A model generated the notes under the pieces. The model did no database searches. It saw only the letters and a program-made list of their open reading frames with translations, and had not been told where the DNA came from. A program made the position numbers and the translations under genes. A stretch of DNA of 64,000 nt from Paraferrimonas haliotis (lineage in GTDB: Bacteria; Pseudomonadota; Gammaproteobacteria; Enterobacterales; Shewanellaceae). Shown piece by piece: positions 1 through 9,258 of the stretch; position 1 is the first letter of the stretch, and each line of letters opens with the position of its first letter. Where the stretch lies: contig NZ_NRRB01000003.1 in NCBI RefSeq assembly GCF_002282895.1, positions 372,001 to 436,000 on the forward strand, given 5' to 3'.

Positions 1-31
1 ATAAAATGGTAAAAATATCCGTTTAAACTTG

Positions 32-1153
32 TTATTCGCCCATTGTGACCGAAATTTGCTGTTGTTGCATGCGTTTTTTGACCAATCTTTTGGTGCGATC
101 ACGCACATCACCCACTAATTGACCGCATGCAGCGTCAATGTCGTCGCCGCGTGTTTTTCTGACAATTACGGTAATGCCGTATTCCATCAATACTTTGGAA
201 AAGCGATCGATTCTTGAGTTAGATGAACGACCGTAAGGGCTACCTGGATATGGGTTAAACGGAATGAGGTTAATTTTACACGGAGTATCCTTCATCACTT
301 TGGCCAAGGCGTGGGCTTGATCTGTGCTGTCGTTGATGTGATCCAACATCACGTATTCAAGCGTCACCCGTTGACGGTTAGCGTTGGATTTACTGAGATA
401 GGTTCTCACAGATGCTAACAGCGTTTCTATGTTGTACTTCTTATTGATCGGTACCAATACATCACGCAATTCGTCATCCGGAGCATGCAGGCTTATCGCC
501 AACGCTACATCAATGGTATCGCCTAGTTTATCTAACGCAGGCACAACTCCTGAGGTGGATAAAGTCACCCGCCGTTTCGATAGCGCAAAGCCAAGATCGT
601 CAAGCATGATTTCCATGGCTGGAATCACATTCGCCATGTTCAACAGCGGTTCACCCATTCCCATCATTACTACGTTGGTGATTGGGCGCTTGCCCGTTTC
701 CTTTTCAACACCCAGAAAACGTGCAACACGCCAGATTTGGCCAGAGATTTCTGATACCGTCAGGTTGCGGTTAAATCCTTGCTGAGCGGTAGAACAAAAT
801 GAGCACTCCAGCGCGCAGCCAACTTGGCTTGATACGCATAAGGTCGCCCGATCGTCTTCCGGGATGTAGACGGTTTCAACTTCTTGGTCTCCCACCGTCA
901 TTGCAAATTTTATGGTGCCATCATTCGATTCTTGATAGCTGGCGATTTCAGGGGCCTCGATAACGCACCGAGTGGATAGTTTAGCGCGCAGCTTTTTGTT
1001 GATGTTGGTCATTTGTTCAATGTCATCAACACCAAAGTGATACAGCCATTTCATAATCTGGTCTGCACGAAACGGCTTTTCGCCCATTTCAACCAGCAAA
1101 TCACGCATTCCCTGGCGAGTTAAATCCAATAAATTAATGCGCTTGTCAGACAT
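32..1153 (-). CDS. rlmN: 23S rRNA/tRNA adenine-C2 methyltransferase RlmN (radical SAM)
   Basis: This enzyme methylates C2 of A2503 in 23S rRNA and A37 in some tRNAs, using S-adenosylmethionine by a radical mechanism. The radical-SAM cluster motif CALECSFC (C113, C117, C120) is present, and a second conserved cysteine occurs in the C-terminal [10 protein letters not shown] segment, matching the two-cysteine mechanism of the family. At 373 residues it has normal family length. A longer frame opens 14 codons upstream, but ATG at 1153 has a GAGG ribosome binding site about 7 bases away and gives the usual N-terminus MSDKRINLL. In related genomes pilW/rodZ/ispG follow; here only 31 bases remain before the window edge. 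Function is confidently assigned. Confidence 0.97.
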   Translation of the reverse strand: MSDKRINLLDLTRQGMRDLLVEMGEKPFRADQIMKWLYHFGVDDIEQMTNINKKLRAKLSTRCVIEAPEIASYQESNDGTIKFAMTVGDQEVETVYIPEDDRATLCVSSQVGCALECSFCSTAQQGFNRNLTVSEISGQIWRVARFLGVEKETGKRPITNVVMMGMGEPLLNMANVIPAMEIMLDDLGFALSKRRVTLSTSGVVPALDKLGDTIDVALAISLHAPDDELRDVLVPINKKYNIETLLASVRTYLSKSNANRQRVTLEYVMLDHINDSTDQAHALAKVMKDTPCKINLIPFNPYPGSPYGRSSNSRIDRFSKVLMEYGITVIVRKTRGDDIDAACGQLVGDVRDRTKRLVKKRMQQQQISVTMGE

Positions 1154-1254
1154 GAATAACCTCAAAAATCGATACAAACTTCGCCATCGCGACAAAGTGG
1201 GGCGGCAGATTTTACAGAGTTTATCGATATTTTTCCAGTTTGCAGCTGTGCAAT

Positions 1255-1290
1255 CACAAAAAAGCCAGTCATATAAATGACTGGCTTTGC
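1255..1290 (-). terminator. Rho-independent terminator of nrfA
   Basis: A 12-base-pair stem (AAAGCCAGTCAT, 1261-1272, with 1277-1288) and a 4-base loop are followed on the minus strand by a run of T. It lies just downstream of the nrfA stop codon. Confidence 0.85.
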
Positions 1291-1329
1291 GATTAAGTTC
1301 TATGAACTAGAGCTATGGAGTAATCACCA

Positions 1330-2889
1330 CTAGTCGTGGATCGAACCGCCTTTCAACTCGTGTGGCCAAGTTTTTTCAACGCGCTCTTTAATGAACTTGT
1401 TTTTCTCTTTGACCATTGCATCGTAGTTTAGACCGGCCGCTTTTTGTGCAGCGACTTTAGATGCCTCGTCGTTTAACTTATACACTGGAAGGTTAGCAGG
1501 CTTCTTAAGCAAGCTTGCGGCTTTCTTCTCAGCCAAGTTCAACTCATCTTTAGCACGAGTCAACAGACGTTTCGCTTCTTCAGGGTTGTGAGCGTGGATA
1601 CCGTGTGAAGCGGTTGCACTGTCCCAGAACCATTGAGCATTACGAATGTGAGTGGTTAGCTCTTGCATGTCTTTGTCTTTTGGCAAGGCCGCTTCATAAG
1701 CTTTCTTCGCTTCTGCGATGCTCTTACCAGACTCTAGACCCAACACGCCTTTAGACTTCCAAATAGCTTGAGTCCAGAAGTGAATTTGAGTCAAACGACC
1801 GTCTACACCGTCTTTACCAAAGCGCATTTCATCGATCTCAGCTTTACGAGCCTTCAAGATGTCATCAATGTCGCCTGAATCGTGACAACCTGAACAATCT
1901 TCTGGCAACTTAGCAAAGTCGAAACGTACGTTGTGGTCAGTGTACTCTTGGCCTTTGCTGTTCTTTTGCTTAGGCGTGTGACAGGTAATACAGGTAAAGG
2001 TTTCGTGGTTGTATTCGTCCATATCCACGGTTTCGTGGTTGCGACGGTCAGCAAGGTTTTCATACTCTGGGTGCTGAGTTTTCAGCATAGGCGCGCCAGA
2101 AATGGCGTTGGTCCAGTCGTTAAAACCGATTAGGTCATAGTAAGCAAGACCTGCTTCGGATGCGTAGCCTTTATAAAGGTCAGTTTTCGCACCATTTTTG
2201 CCAATGTACTGGGTCTCAACACCTGGTTTCCATTGGTCCCAAGGGTACTTAACTTTTTTATCGTCCTTGCCGTCAAAGTAGTATTCTACGTGGCACTGTG
2301 CGCACACTTGGTTACCTTGTTCAGCGTGATTTTGCTTCTCGAATGGGCGGTCAATCGCATTCATTGCACGAGCCGCATACGGACGTGACAAACGAATGTC
2401 GTCTTTACCTAATTCGTGACAGTCAGCACAGCCAATGGTGTTGGCCATTTCGCTGCCCCATTTACCGAATTTGTTGTTGGCAAAGGTACCTTCGCCTACT
2501 TCATCGTACATGCGAGCAACGTCTGGCGTTTTACATGACCAGCAAGAAGCGGCCATTGGGCCATCGGTATCGCCCATTGGACCACCGGTACGCAGCGACT
2601 GAATCACGTCGGTTACTGCAAAATGATGGCCGCGTGCACGGTTATAGTCTTTAGCGAAGCCGTAACCTGCCCAAGCAATGACTAGGTTAGGGTTAACAAC
2701 TAGATAGTCTTCAGGAAGACCGTTAGCAGGGTTGTTCTGCTCGGTGCTGGCCCAGGTTTGGTATTGGTCAGGGAATTGTCCTTTCCAGTTGTCGCTGTTA
2801 TATAGATCGGTTTTGTCTGCTGCGATTGCATGCATGCCCGTGATTGCTGATGCAATGGCTGCGGCAATGGCGATTTTTTTTATTTTCAT
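1330..2889 (-). CDS. nrfA: Periplasmic cytochrome c nitrite reductase NrfA (ammonia-forming)
   Basis: NrfA reduces nitrite to ammonium with six electrons in the periplasm during anaerobic growth. Five haem attachment sites are visible: CWSCK (116-120, the lysine-ligated catalytic haem), then CADCH (154-158), CAQCH (196-200), CITCH (300-304) and CSGCH (332-336). A signal peptide ending near AIAA-DK precedes them. The start at 2889 is chosen because it begins the signal peptide and has an AGGAAAG site upstream; an upstream ATG would add 13 residues with no role. The protein (519 residues) is of typical length. No nrfBCD, nrfH or haem-lyase genes are adjacent, so electrons probably come from a quinol dehydrogenase encoded elsewhere (CymA/NapC type; inference). 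Confidence 0.97.
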   Translation of the reverse strand: MKIKKIAIAAAIASAITGMHAIAADKTDLYNSDNWKGQFPDQYQTWASTEQNNPANGLPEDYLVVNPNLVIAWAGYGFAKDYNRARGHHFAVTDVIQSLRTGGPMGDTDGPMAASCWSCKTPDVARMYDEVGEGTFANNKFGKWGSEMANTIGCADCHELGKDDIRLSRPYAARAMNAIDRPFEKQNHAEQGNQVCAQCHVEYYFDGKDDKKVKYPWDQWKPGVETQYIGKNGAKTDLYKGYASEAGLAYYDLIGFNDWTNAISGAPMLKTQHPEYENLADRRNHETVDMDEYNHETFTCITCHTPKQKNSKGQEYTDHNVRFDFAKLPEDCSGCHDSGDIDDILKARKAEIDEMRFGKDGVDGRLTQIHFWTQAIWKSKGVLGLESGKSIAEAKKAYEAALPKDKDMQELTTHIRNAQWFWDSATASHGIHAHNPEEAKRLLTRAKDELNLAEKKAASLLKKPANLPVYKLNDEASKVAAQKAAGLNYDAMVKEKNKFIKERVEKTWPHELKGGSIHD

Positions 2890-3262
2890 GGGAACTTTCC
2901 TACGCAAAGTTACACTAATGGGATACATCTTTTATACCAGAGCAGATCTTCAAATTTTTGTTCGTTCATTTGATCTGTGATGGCTGCCAACAAAGATATT
3001 ACTTTGGTAATAGATACCTTCAAAAAAGCCAATACAAACAGCGTGATAGACACCAAAAAAATAAAAACTACCGTTTGCGGTAACGAGACCAAGATCACAG
3101 TTAAAATACCTCTATAGAGGTACATGTGTGACCCTAGACACAATTATGGCAATTTATCCTGCACCATTTTGTGATCGATTCATCAGCTAAATTACGTTGG
3201 TGAATGACCAGTATCACAGTATGATGAGTTCCTAATAAACTTTACTATAAGCCAAATATTCA
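2890..3262. other. Divergent intergenic region upstream of nrfA
   Basis: This AT-rich stretch separates nrfA from the divergent CNNM gene and must hold both promoters. A spaced inverted repeat TGTGT-N8-ACACA at 3125-3142 contains TGTGA-N6-ACACA, close to the CRP half-site arrangement. No clear FNR box (TTGAT-N4-ATCAA) was found. A 77-codon, mostly hydrophobic minus-strand frame (3143 to 2910, with an internal ATG at 3125) ends 20 bases before nrfA. It lacks a convincing ribosome binding site and is not called as a gene. Confidence 0.4.
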
Positions 3263-4312
3263 ATGATTCTTCTAACTGTTTATGTACTTATTGCCATCGG
3301 CGTTTCGTTCATGTGCAGCATTATGGAAGCAGTACTTTTATCGGTTACGCCAAGCTATGTGGCCAATCTCAAGCAAACCTCACCCGCTGCAGCCAATCGT
3401 TTGGCGAACCAAAAAGATAATGTCGAAGCGCCTCTGGCCGCCATACTAACGTTAAACACCGTAGCCCATACCGCGGGTGCCGCCGGAGCGGGCGCTCAAG
3501 CCTCTAAAGTGTTTGGTGACCATATGCTGGGGATATTCTCAGCAATTCTGACGCTATTGATTTTGTTTTTATCAGAAATTATTCCAAAGACCCTCGGAGC
3601 AAATTATTGGCGACAATTGGCACCCAGCGTCTCTTTGATGCTGCTATGGCTTGGCAAGCTCATGGCACCATTGGTTTGGGTTTCACTGCAACTGAGTAAG
3701 GTACTTGGCCGTGCTGAACCAGGGCACTACGTCCGTCAAGAAATGTCGGCCATGGCTGACATCGGTCGTGAACAAGGTGAATTGGATGAGTCAGAATCTA
3801 AGTTTCTCAAGAAAATGCTGAATGCCCGAGAAATGGCCGTCACCGCAGTGATGACGCCAAGAACCGTCATGTTTTCAATGAATCAAGACACCAGTTTGCA
3901 GGACTACCATCGCCACCACAATAACTCACCGTTCAGCCGAATACCTGTGTTTGAAGGGAACCCGGATAACGTTACCGGCTATGTGATGCGCAACGACCTT
4001 CTTTTAGCTGAGAAATCCGGTCCCACACAACCCTTGGCATCATTGAAGAAAACCATCACCGTGATACCGGAGACCGCAAAAATTCTGGATGTCTTTGAGC
4101 TGTTAATCAAGCGCCACAGTCAAATAGCCATGGTTGTGGATGAATACGGCGATATTCAAGGACTGGTGACCCAAGAAGACATCATAGAATCCATGCTTGG
4201 ATTGGAGATAGTAGACAGCAACGATCCCGTGACCGACATGCAGCGGCTTGCCAGACGACTATGGCAACACCGTATAAAAGAAAAAGGCATCAAAATCAGT
4301 CACGAAGATTAG
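3263..4312 (+). CDS. CNNM/CorC-family membrane protein with DUF21 and CBS domains
   Basis: This is a membrane protein of the CNNM/CorB-CorC family, whose members transport or regulate Mg2+ and other divalent cations. Residues 1 to about 150 form the DUF21 domain with three or four hydrophobic segments and the signature EIIPKTLG (105-112). After an acidic linker with MTPR (197-200), two CBS repeats (about 195-315) end in the typical DEYGDIQGLVTQEDIIE segment. No CorC_HlyC C-terminal domain follows, which is a known short form (349 residues). The stop codon abuts the stop of the convergent neighbour with no space for a terminator. The cation is unknown. Confidence 0.88.
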   Translation: MILLTVYVLIAIGVSFMCSIMEAVLLSVTPSYVANLKQTSPAAANRLANQKDNVEAPLAAILTLNTVAHTAGAAGAGAQASKVFGDHMLGIFSAILTLLILFLSEIIPKTLGANYWRQLAPSVSLMLLWLGKLMAPLVWVSLQLSKVLGRAEPGHYVRQEMSAMADIGREQGELDESESKFLKKMLNAREMAVTAVMTPRTVMFSMNQDTSLQDYHRHHNNSPFSRIPVFEGNPDNVTGYVMRNDLLLAEKSGPTQPLASLKKTITVIPETAKILDVFELLIKRHSQIAMVVDEYGDIQGLVTQEDIIESMLGLEIVDSNDPVTDMQRLARRLWQHRIKEKGIKISHED

Positions 4313-4951
4313 CTAGCTAAACATTTTTTTTAGCTCCTCAGCAAAATCAACAAAGCGTTCCTTAATGGTGCGCTTTATTTTTATGTCTAAGCTACTGAGC
4401 AAACTAAAGCCTTCAATGATAATAGTGGGTTGACCCGGCTTACCGCTGCCTCCAGCTCTATTGTCGATGGATCCAAAGACGCAAAACGCTTTGCAAATAA
4501 CATTCACATTTTCCGGAACGTAAATGGTGTCTCCGGTGAGCAAATGAAAAATATCGATGCGCACCACCGGGTGTTGAAACTGAGCGTCGCTAAAATCCAT
4601 GGTAGCCGCACTCAGTATACTGGTGGATTTGATTTGTTTAGCGGGTGCAAATACACCGCCTCGATTGCCGCCGCTGAGGATGTTGTAGACCTTATCAACT
4701 TCTTCAGCCTCTACAGCGGTCTCTGCTGAGTCGAGCTGTTGCTTCTGCTGCTGATAAGCGTCATTGGTGGTGAGGGGTAAATCTTCCACCAGCGCCATTA
4801 GCGCTTCTCCTGAGTTTGCCTCCATAGCAATATCTAACCGTCTTTCAAACGCTTGCGAAGACAATTCATTATGGCTGTAATTCATGATGAGTTGATCAAT
4901 CACTTCATCGCGAACAACGTTCAACGGGCGATCATTAGGGGTAACAGGCAT
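4313..4951 (-). CDS. DUF1707/LiaF-C-like cytoplasmic protein
   Basis: This is a 212-residue soluble protein of uncertain function. The N-terminal part (about residues 10-60) has the DUF1707-like pattern YSHNELSSQAFERRLDIA followed by LVEDLPL, a short helical domain often fused to envelope-stress proteins. The C-terminal half looks like the beta-rich LiaF/DUF2154 'cell-wall-active antibiotic response' domain, which includes the segment FHLLTGDTIYVPENVNV. There is no signal peptide or membrane span. The start at 4951 has a TAGGAAT site; the longer frame to 5020 adds 23 residues lacking a good site. It is convergent with the CNNM gene with touching stop codons. A role in sensing envelope stress is inferred only from the domain family. 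Confidence 0.6.
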   Translation of the reverse strand: MPVTPNDRPLNVVRDEVIDQLIMNYSHNELSSQAFERRLDIAMEANSGEALMALVEDLPLTTNDAYQQQKQQLDSAETAVEAEEVDKVYNILSGGNRGGVFAPAKQIKSTSILSAATMDFSDAQFQHPVVRIDIFHLLTGDTIYVPENVNVICKAFCVFGSIDNRAGGSGKPGQPTIIIEGFSLLSSLDIKIKRTIKERFVDFAEELKKMFS

Positions 4952-5229
4952 GGCGATTCCTACGTAGTTAGTGTAAGTGCTCTGATCAGCACAATGAATG
5001 ACAGACACCAATACAAGCAAGTTCTAAACCAAGTATTTTTACCAATATAAACAACAGGTTAATTTGTGCTACCGAGCCTATTAAGGTGTTCACCATCAAA
5101 AAGTAGCATAATTAACCATTTATTAACAAAATGGCGAGCTTGGCGAATGACAAAAAAATAATCATTTGTGGAAAGAAACCACGTCCTGTTAAGGTCTATT
5201 CCAATAATAACAAGCGCCTTGAGGAGAAC

Positions 5230-7398
5230 ATGGCACAATTTTGGCTCAGCTTGATTTATCAATGCCGTTGGAAACCTGTGCTGTGCTTGTGGTTAATAGC
5301 CCTTGCCGTTGCCTTGGTGGGCATTTTTCGCGTAACAATTCAAACCGACATCAGCGCCTATTTTGATCCTAACGATCCGCAGACCAATGCCTTTTATCAG
5401 GCCCAAAAAGACTTTAAATTGGACCCGAGTTTGATAATTCTGCTGGAGAAAAACAGTCCTTGGCCCGGTTCGAATGAAGAACGGCAACTGCTTAGATTGG
5501 TAGAACAACTGCATACCATCAACGGCATTAAAGGAATTGCAGGCTATCCGCAAACTCTAACTCAAACGCCCTTAAGCCAGCTACCTCGCAAGCAACGTGC
5601 CTTGCTCATTAATGATGCACAAACCGCCATCATAATGCAGTTAACGGTAGACCCCCAGACTCTCGCCGATAAACCTCGCTTAGCAAACACTCTTGAGGGG
5701 GTATCCCATCAACTTGCAATGTTCGCCGACAAACAACTCGTCGACTATTTTATCAGCGGTGAACTGGCATTAAACTGGCAATACGCACAAATAATACGGC
5801 AAGACTTGAAGCGTTTTGCCCTTGGACTCGCCTTACTATTGAGCGTGTTGCTGTTATTTGTTATTCGCCACCGAATTTGGTTGTTGGCCATGGCAGGCTG
5901 CGCACTGTTTAGTTTAATCAGTGCCTTAGGGGTGGCCGGTTGGCTTGGGTTATCCCTCGCCGCTATCTCTGCTTTTGTTCCGGTCGTGATTGTTATTTTG
6001 TCTCTGGCTTATACCGCCCACCTGTATTTTTCTTGGCGATTGGTGTTGCGGCGAGAGCGATGCGCATATGAAGCGATGAAGTCGAGTTTATCCAGCAATT
6101 TATCGCCGTTGTTTTGGGGCGGTATAACCACCATTTTTGGGTTCGTAATACTGGCATTCAGTCCTTCCCCGCCCATTAGCAGTTTCGGTGTGTTGGTGGC
6201 CTTTGCCATCGCTTTTAATTTTATAGCAAGCTACGCCCTGCTGGGAGTGGGACTGTGCCACTATTATCGCTCCCGACAACCCTATGCTGCTGAGTTAGTA
6301 TGGGCTGAACAACCCCTGGCTCGGTTGGTGAGAGGGTGCCAGCGATGGCGTCGGCCATTATTGACAACAACCTTTCTAATAACCGGGTTGTCATTAACCT
6401 TTTGCTGGCAACTAAAATTCGATGACGATCCGCTTGGGTATTTTCCTGAAGACAATCCATTCACCCAAGGCACCCAGCGCATCGAGCAAACCTTTTATGG
6501 GGTAAATCAATTACATCTTGTTGTAACGAGCGAGGCAAATGACTCGAGTTGGTACGACACTGACTATCGCCAACAGCTTGCAGCTATTCAAGGTTATTTT
6601 GAGCAGCGGGATGACGTTACCTTTGTCTCTAGTTTGCTGGATTATAGGGCATCGGCGTCACAAGCCTTGATGGTGGCGATGCAGAGTAATCAGCGCTTGT
6701 TCGAGCGAGCCGAGCGGGCTTCAATTCTCAATCAAGCTAAAAAGTCGACACTTATTAGTGTGTATTTGACGCCCACCACCTCAGCACAATTGTTGGAGTT
6801 TGAACGCCAATGGCTGCATTGGTTGTCTCAACAAGCGTTTGTCCATGACACCAGTCCCTTACTAGGTCGAACACTTCTGTTTGCGCAATTAAGTCAACAC
6901 AACGCTCAACGAATGTTGCAAGCGTTTGTGCTCGCGCTGGTATTAGCGTTTAGCACCATTTGCTTGCTGCGCAGAGACGTTTATTTAGCCAGCATTGCCA
7001 TCATCGCAAATGTGGTGCCCTTATTATGGGCATTCGCCATTTGGCAAATCATCGGTGGCCACATGAGCCTAGGAGCAGCTGTGGTCATGGGGATGATTTT
7101 TGGCATTGTAGTGGATGATAGCTTTCACGTTATTTTAAAGACCAGCCCATACCGTTACCTGCATCAAAGACGTCGACGTATGATGGGCATTGCGTCGGCA
7201 ATATCACTCACCAGTTTAGCTTTGGTGGTCGGCTTTGCGTTAGGGTTACTATCAGACTTTGCTCCCATTGCTGAATTAGGGTTACTCTCAGCAATGGTGA
7301 TTTTTTTCGCTTGGCTGTTCGATTTATGGTTGTTGCCACTCATACTGCCAAAACAAAAGGTTCAAGCAATTACGGAGGCACCTCGTGAGTCCATCTAG
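5230..7398 (+). CDS. RND-superfamily (MMPL-type) exporter
   Basis: This is a 722-residue inner-membrane transporter of the MMPL/RND exporter group, which moves lipids, fatty-acid derivatives or hydrophobic metabolites using the proton gradient. It has the expected duplicated layout: one N-terminal span, a large periplasmic loop (to about residue 195), five spans, another single span near 390, a second periplasmic loop and five more spans, for 12 in all. Charged residues in the spans (GIVVDDSFH) fit proton relay. ATG at 5230 is chosen for its GAGGAG site; the frame is open 33 codons further upstream. It is the first gene of an operon whose next gene overlaps it by 14 bases, so the cargo is probably made by the two downstream enzymes (inference). 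Confidence 0.85.
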   Translation: MAQFWLSLIYQCRWKPVLCLWLIALAVALVGIFRVTIQTDISAYFDPNDPQTNAFYQAQKDFKLDPSLIILLEKNSPWPGSNEERQLLRLVEQLHTINGIKGIAGYPQTLTQTPLSQLPRKQRALLINDAQTAIIMQLTVDPQTLADKPRLANTLEGVSHQLAMFADKQLVDYFISGELALNWQYAQIIRQDLKRFALGLALLLSVLLLFVIRHRIWLLAMAGCALFSLISALGVAGWLGLSLAAISAFVPVVIVILSLAYTAHLYFSWRLVLRRERCAYEAMKSSLSSNLSPLFWGGITTIFGFVILAFSPSPPISSFGVLVAFAIAFNFIASYALLGVGLCHYYRSRQPYAAELVWAEQPLARLVRGCQRWRRPLLTTTFLITGLSLTFCWQLKFDDDPLGYFPEDNPFTQGTQRIEQTFYGVNQLHLVVTSEANDSSWYDTDYRQQLAAIQGYFEQRDDVTFVSSLLDYRASASQALMVAMQSNQRLFERAERASILNQAKKSTLISVYLTPTTSAQLLEFERQWLHWLSQQAFVHDTSPLLGRTLLFAQLSQHNAQRMLQAFVLALVLAFSTICLLRRDVYLASIAIIANVVPLLWAFAIWQIIGGHMSLGAAVVMGMIFGIVVDDSFHVILKTSPYRYLHQRRRRMMGIASAISLTSLALVVGFALGLLSDFAPIAELGLLSAMVIFFAWLFDLWLLPLILPKQKVQAITEAPRESI

Positions 7399-8092
7399 CC
7401 GTTGTTTTCCTTTGCCTGCAGATTCACCAATCATTGCGGTGAGCCAAGGTGAGCATGATATTAACCGATGGTTTCGCCAGTTTGCGCCAACGCGACTCTC
7501 GTTTACCGATGAGCAGGCTCTAAGCCTCGCCCAACTTATGCCGTTACTCTTATGCGGCGAGCAATCTGCGCAACTCGTGTTTTCGCAACACGCTCAATTG
7601 CTCCCCGCAAACAGCCAATCTCAGCGAGCCTTATTACTGGTAGAGCGTGATGAGAGTCGCCACGACCAAGCGTTAGAGTGGGTCTTGCAGCAATTACCAG
7701 CCTCATCGCAACAGCACCGCTCGCAACGTTTGTCGCAACGCTTTTATGCCCGTTTAGGACGCAGTCAAACCACGGCGGAACAATTTATCAACATCGCCGC
7801 ACTGGATGCCTGTGTCACTCAGGTAATGCGAGCCATGTCTGTTAGTACACTGGGGCGTAATCACCCGTTCAGCCAGCTTTGTCAGCTGATAATGCGCGAT
7901 GAAGCCAAACACGTGTATGTATCTCGTCAATACGCCGCTGAAAACGGCGCGAGTTTCGCCCAAATGCACCAACGGGCGGTAACGATTTCTAACAGCTTGT
8001 TTGAACTGTTAAGCAGCCAACACCGTGCGTTCGAGCACCTTGGCGTAGATTTGGATAACTTAGAACGGAAACTGGTAAGTAAATGGCAGTAA
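7385..8092 (+). CDS. Ferritin-like diiron-carboxylate protein
   Basis: This 235-residue helical protein is of unknown specificity. It shows the four-helix diiron ligand pattern: E59 (helix with CGEQSA), E90/H93 (ERDESRH), D141 at the position usually held by a glutamate, and E173/H176 (RDEAKH). Families with this arrangement include ferritins, rubrerythrins and diiron oxygenases such as N-oxygenases and acyl-ACP desaturase relatives. The start is GTG at 7385, inside the exporter gene, and the end overlaps the KAS III gene by 10 bases, so the three proteins are translationally coupled. A role as an oxygenase tailoring a KAS III product is plausible but inferred; which diiron family it belongs to cannot be settled by eye. 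Confidence 0.65.
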   Translation: MSPSSRCFPLPADSPIIAVSQGEHDINRWFRQFAPTRLSFTDEQALSLAQLMPLLLCGEQSAQLVFSQHAQLLPANSQSQRALLLVERDESRHDQALEWVLQQLPASSQQHRSQRLSQRFYARLGRSQTTAEQFINIAALDACVTQVMRAMSVSTLGRNHPFSQLCQLIMRDEAKHVYVSRQYAAENGASFAQMHQRAVTISNSLFELLSSQHRAFEHLGVDLDNLERKLVSKWQ

Positions 8093-9132
8093 AATTTGCA
8101 AAGCAAGAGCTTTCCCTGTTAGCGGCGAACGCAATCCTTCCTAATGACAGCGTCTCTAATGAACAGCTATTAGAGGCATTAGGCCAACATGTATCAAGCA
8201 AGTACGTTCGCCAAGCTAAAGTCATGCTAAAGCGTCTCGGAATCGAACAACGCCATTTAAGTCGACGGCTAGATGCTCGACGCAGTCAAGCGAGCCCCAC
8301 CGGAGTTGACATGGCGCAGCAGCTTATTAGCGAGGCTTTGGCCAAAGCCAATCTGGCCACAAGCCAATTGGATTACCTAGTGACTCACACCACCACACCT
8401 CATACCCAAGTACCCCCTAATGCAGCTTGGCTCGCCGATACACTCAATTACCACGGTCCGTATATGGAGTTACGACAAGCCTGTTGTGGCTTCGCCAATG
8501 CGCTGCAAGTTGCCAGTGGTCTGTGCGCCAACGGCGATCAACACATTGCCATTGTGGGCAGTGAAACCGGCTCGGTGTACTTTGACATTGACGAGTCGTT
8601 CATCGACCGCGGCCAATTAGTAAACTACGTACAAATGGGAGACGGTGCCGGTGGTGTCATTGTGGCGCCGTGCAATGGTGAGCGCGCTAAAATCAGCGAC
8701 ATTTATCTGGGCCAGATTGGGGTTGGCAAATCGCCAGGGTTTTATCTTGATGGCGGTGCTAATAGCGTTGGGGATGGCCAGATGGCACGCTTCGACCATG
8801 ACTTTAGCGCTGTTCGCACCCATGGCCCTAAACTGTTTGAACACGGGCTTGCAGCCATTACTGCCCGAGGCTACTGCTTAGACGATTTTCGTTACATACT
8901 GCCTCATCAAGCCAATGGTCACATTGATAGCTTATTGGCAAAGGAATTGGGTATTTCCCCTAGCCGAATCATTAATCATGCAAAGCGCTTTGGTAACCTC
9001 GGCTCCGCCGCTATTTGGGTGAGTTTTGCCACGGCTCTAGCTGAATTGCCATTAGAAGCTGGTGATAAAGTGCTAATTCTAGGCGCTGAAGCCACCAAGT
9101 ACTTATACGGCGGGTTTGTTTATACCCATTAG
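8083..9132 (+). CDS. Beta-ketoacyl-ACP synthase III (FabH-like) enzyme
   Basis: This 349-residue thiolase-fold condensing enzyme resembles FabH but is not the housekeeping copy by context. The catalytic triad is visible: C134 in QACCGFANAL, H275 in LPHQANGHI and N305 in FGNLGSAA. An unusual N-terminal extension of about 70 residues precedes the DMAQQLISEAL helix of the first half-domain. It is the last gene of the RND exporter/ferritin-like/KAS III operon, overlapping the preceding gene by 10 bases. KAS III-like proteins outside fab operons usually build specialised acyl products such as quinolones, resorcinols or ketones, or act as acyltransferases. The product here is unknown. Confidence 0.8.
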   Translation: MAVKFAKQELSLLAANAILPNDSVSNEQLLEALGQHVSSKYVRQAKVMLKRLGIEQRHLSRRLDARRSQASPTGVDMAQQLISEALAKANLATSQLDYLVTHTTTPHTQVPPNAAWLADTLNYHGPYMELRQACCGFANALQVASGLCANGDQHIAIVGSETGSVYFDIDESFIDRGQLVNYVQMGDGAGGVIVAPCNGERAKISDIYLGQIGVGKSPGFYLDGGANSVGDGQMARFDHDFSAVRTHGPKLFEHGLAAITARGYCLDDFRYILPHQANGHIDSLLAKELGISPSRIINHAKRFGNLGSAAIWVSFATALAELPLEAGDKVLILGAEATKYLYGGFVYTH

Positions 9133-9258
9133 TCGAGACTGCCGCTGCATGGCTAAAATAACAGCAAGTTGATGAACTTGTAAGCAATTGATAAAGTAAC
9201 TTTGTTTATTTAGGATCTTGATTACTTAGGATAAGTAGTAAAAAAAGGAATTTGCAGC

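Noticed and set aside
429..785. Plus-strand frame inside rlmN and similar shadow frames inside other genes
   Set aside because: They lie wholly inside well-supported genes on the other strand or in another frame, without start signals or recognisable domains.
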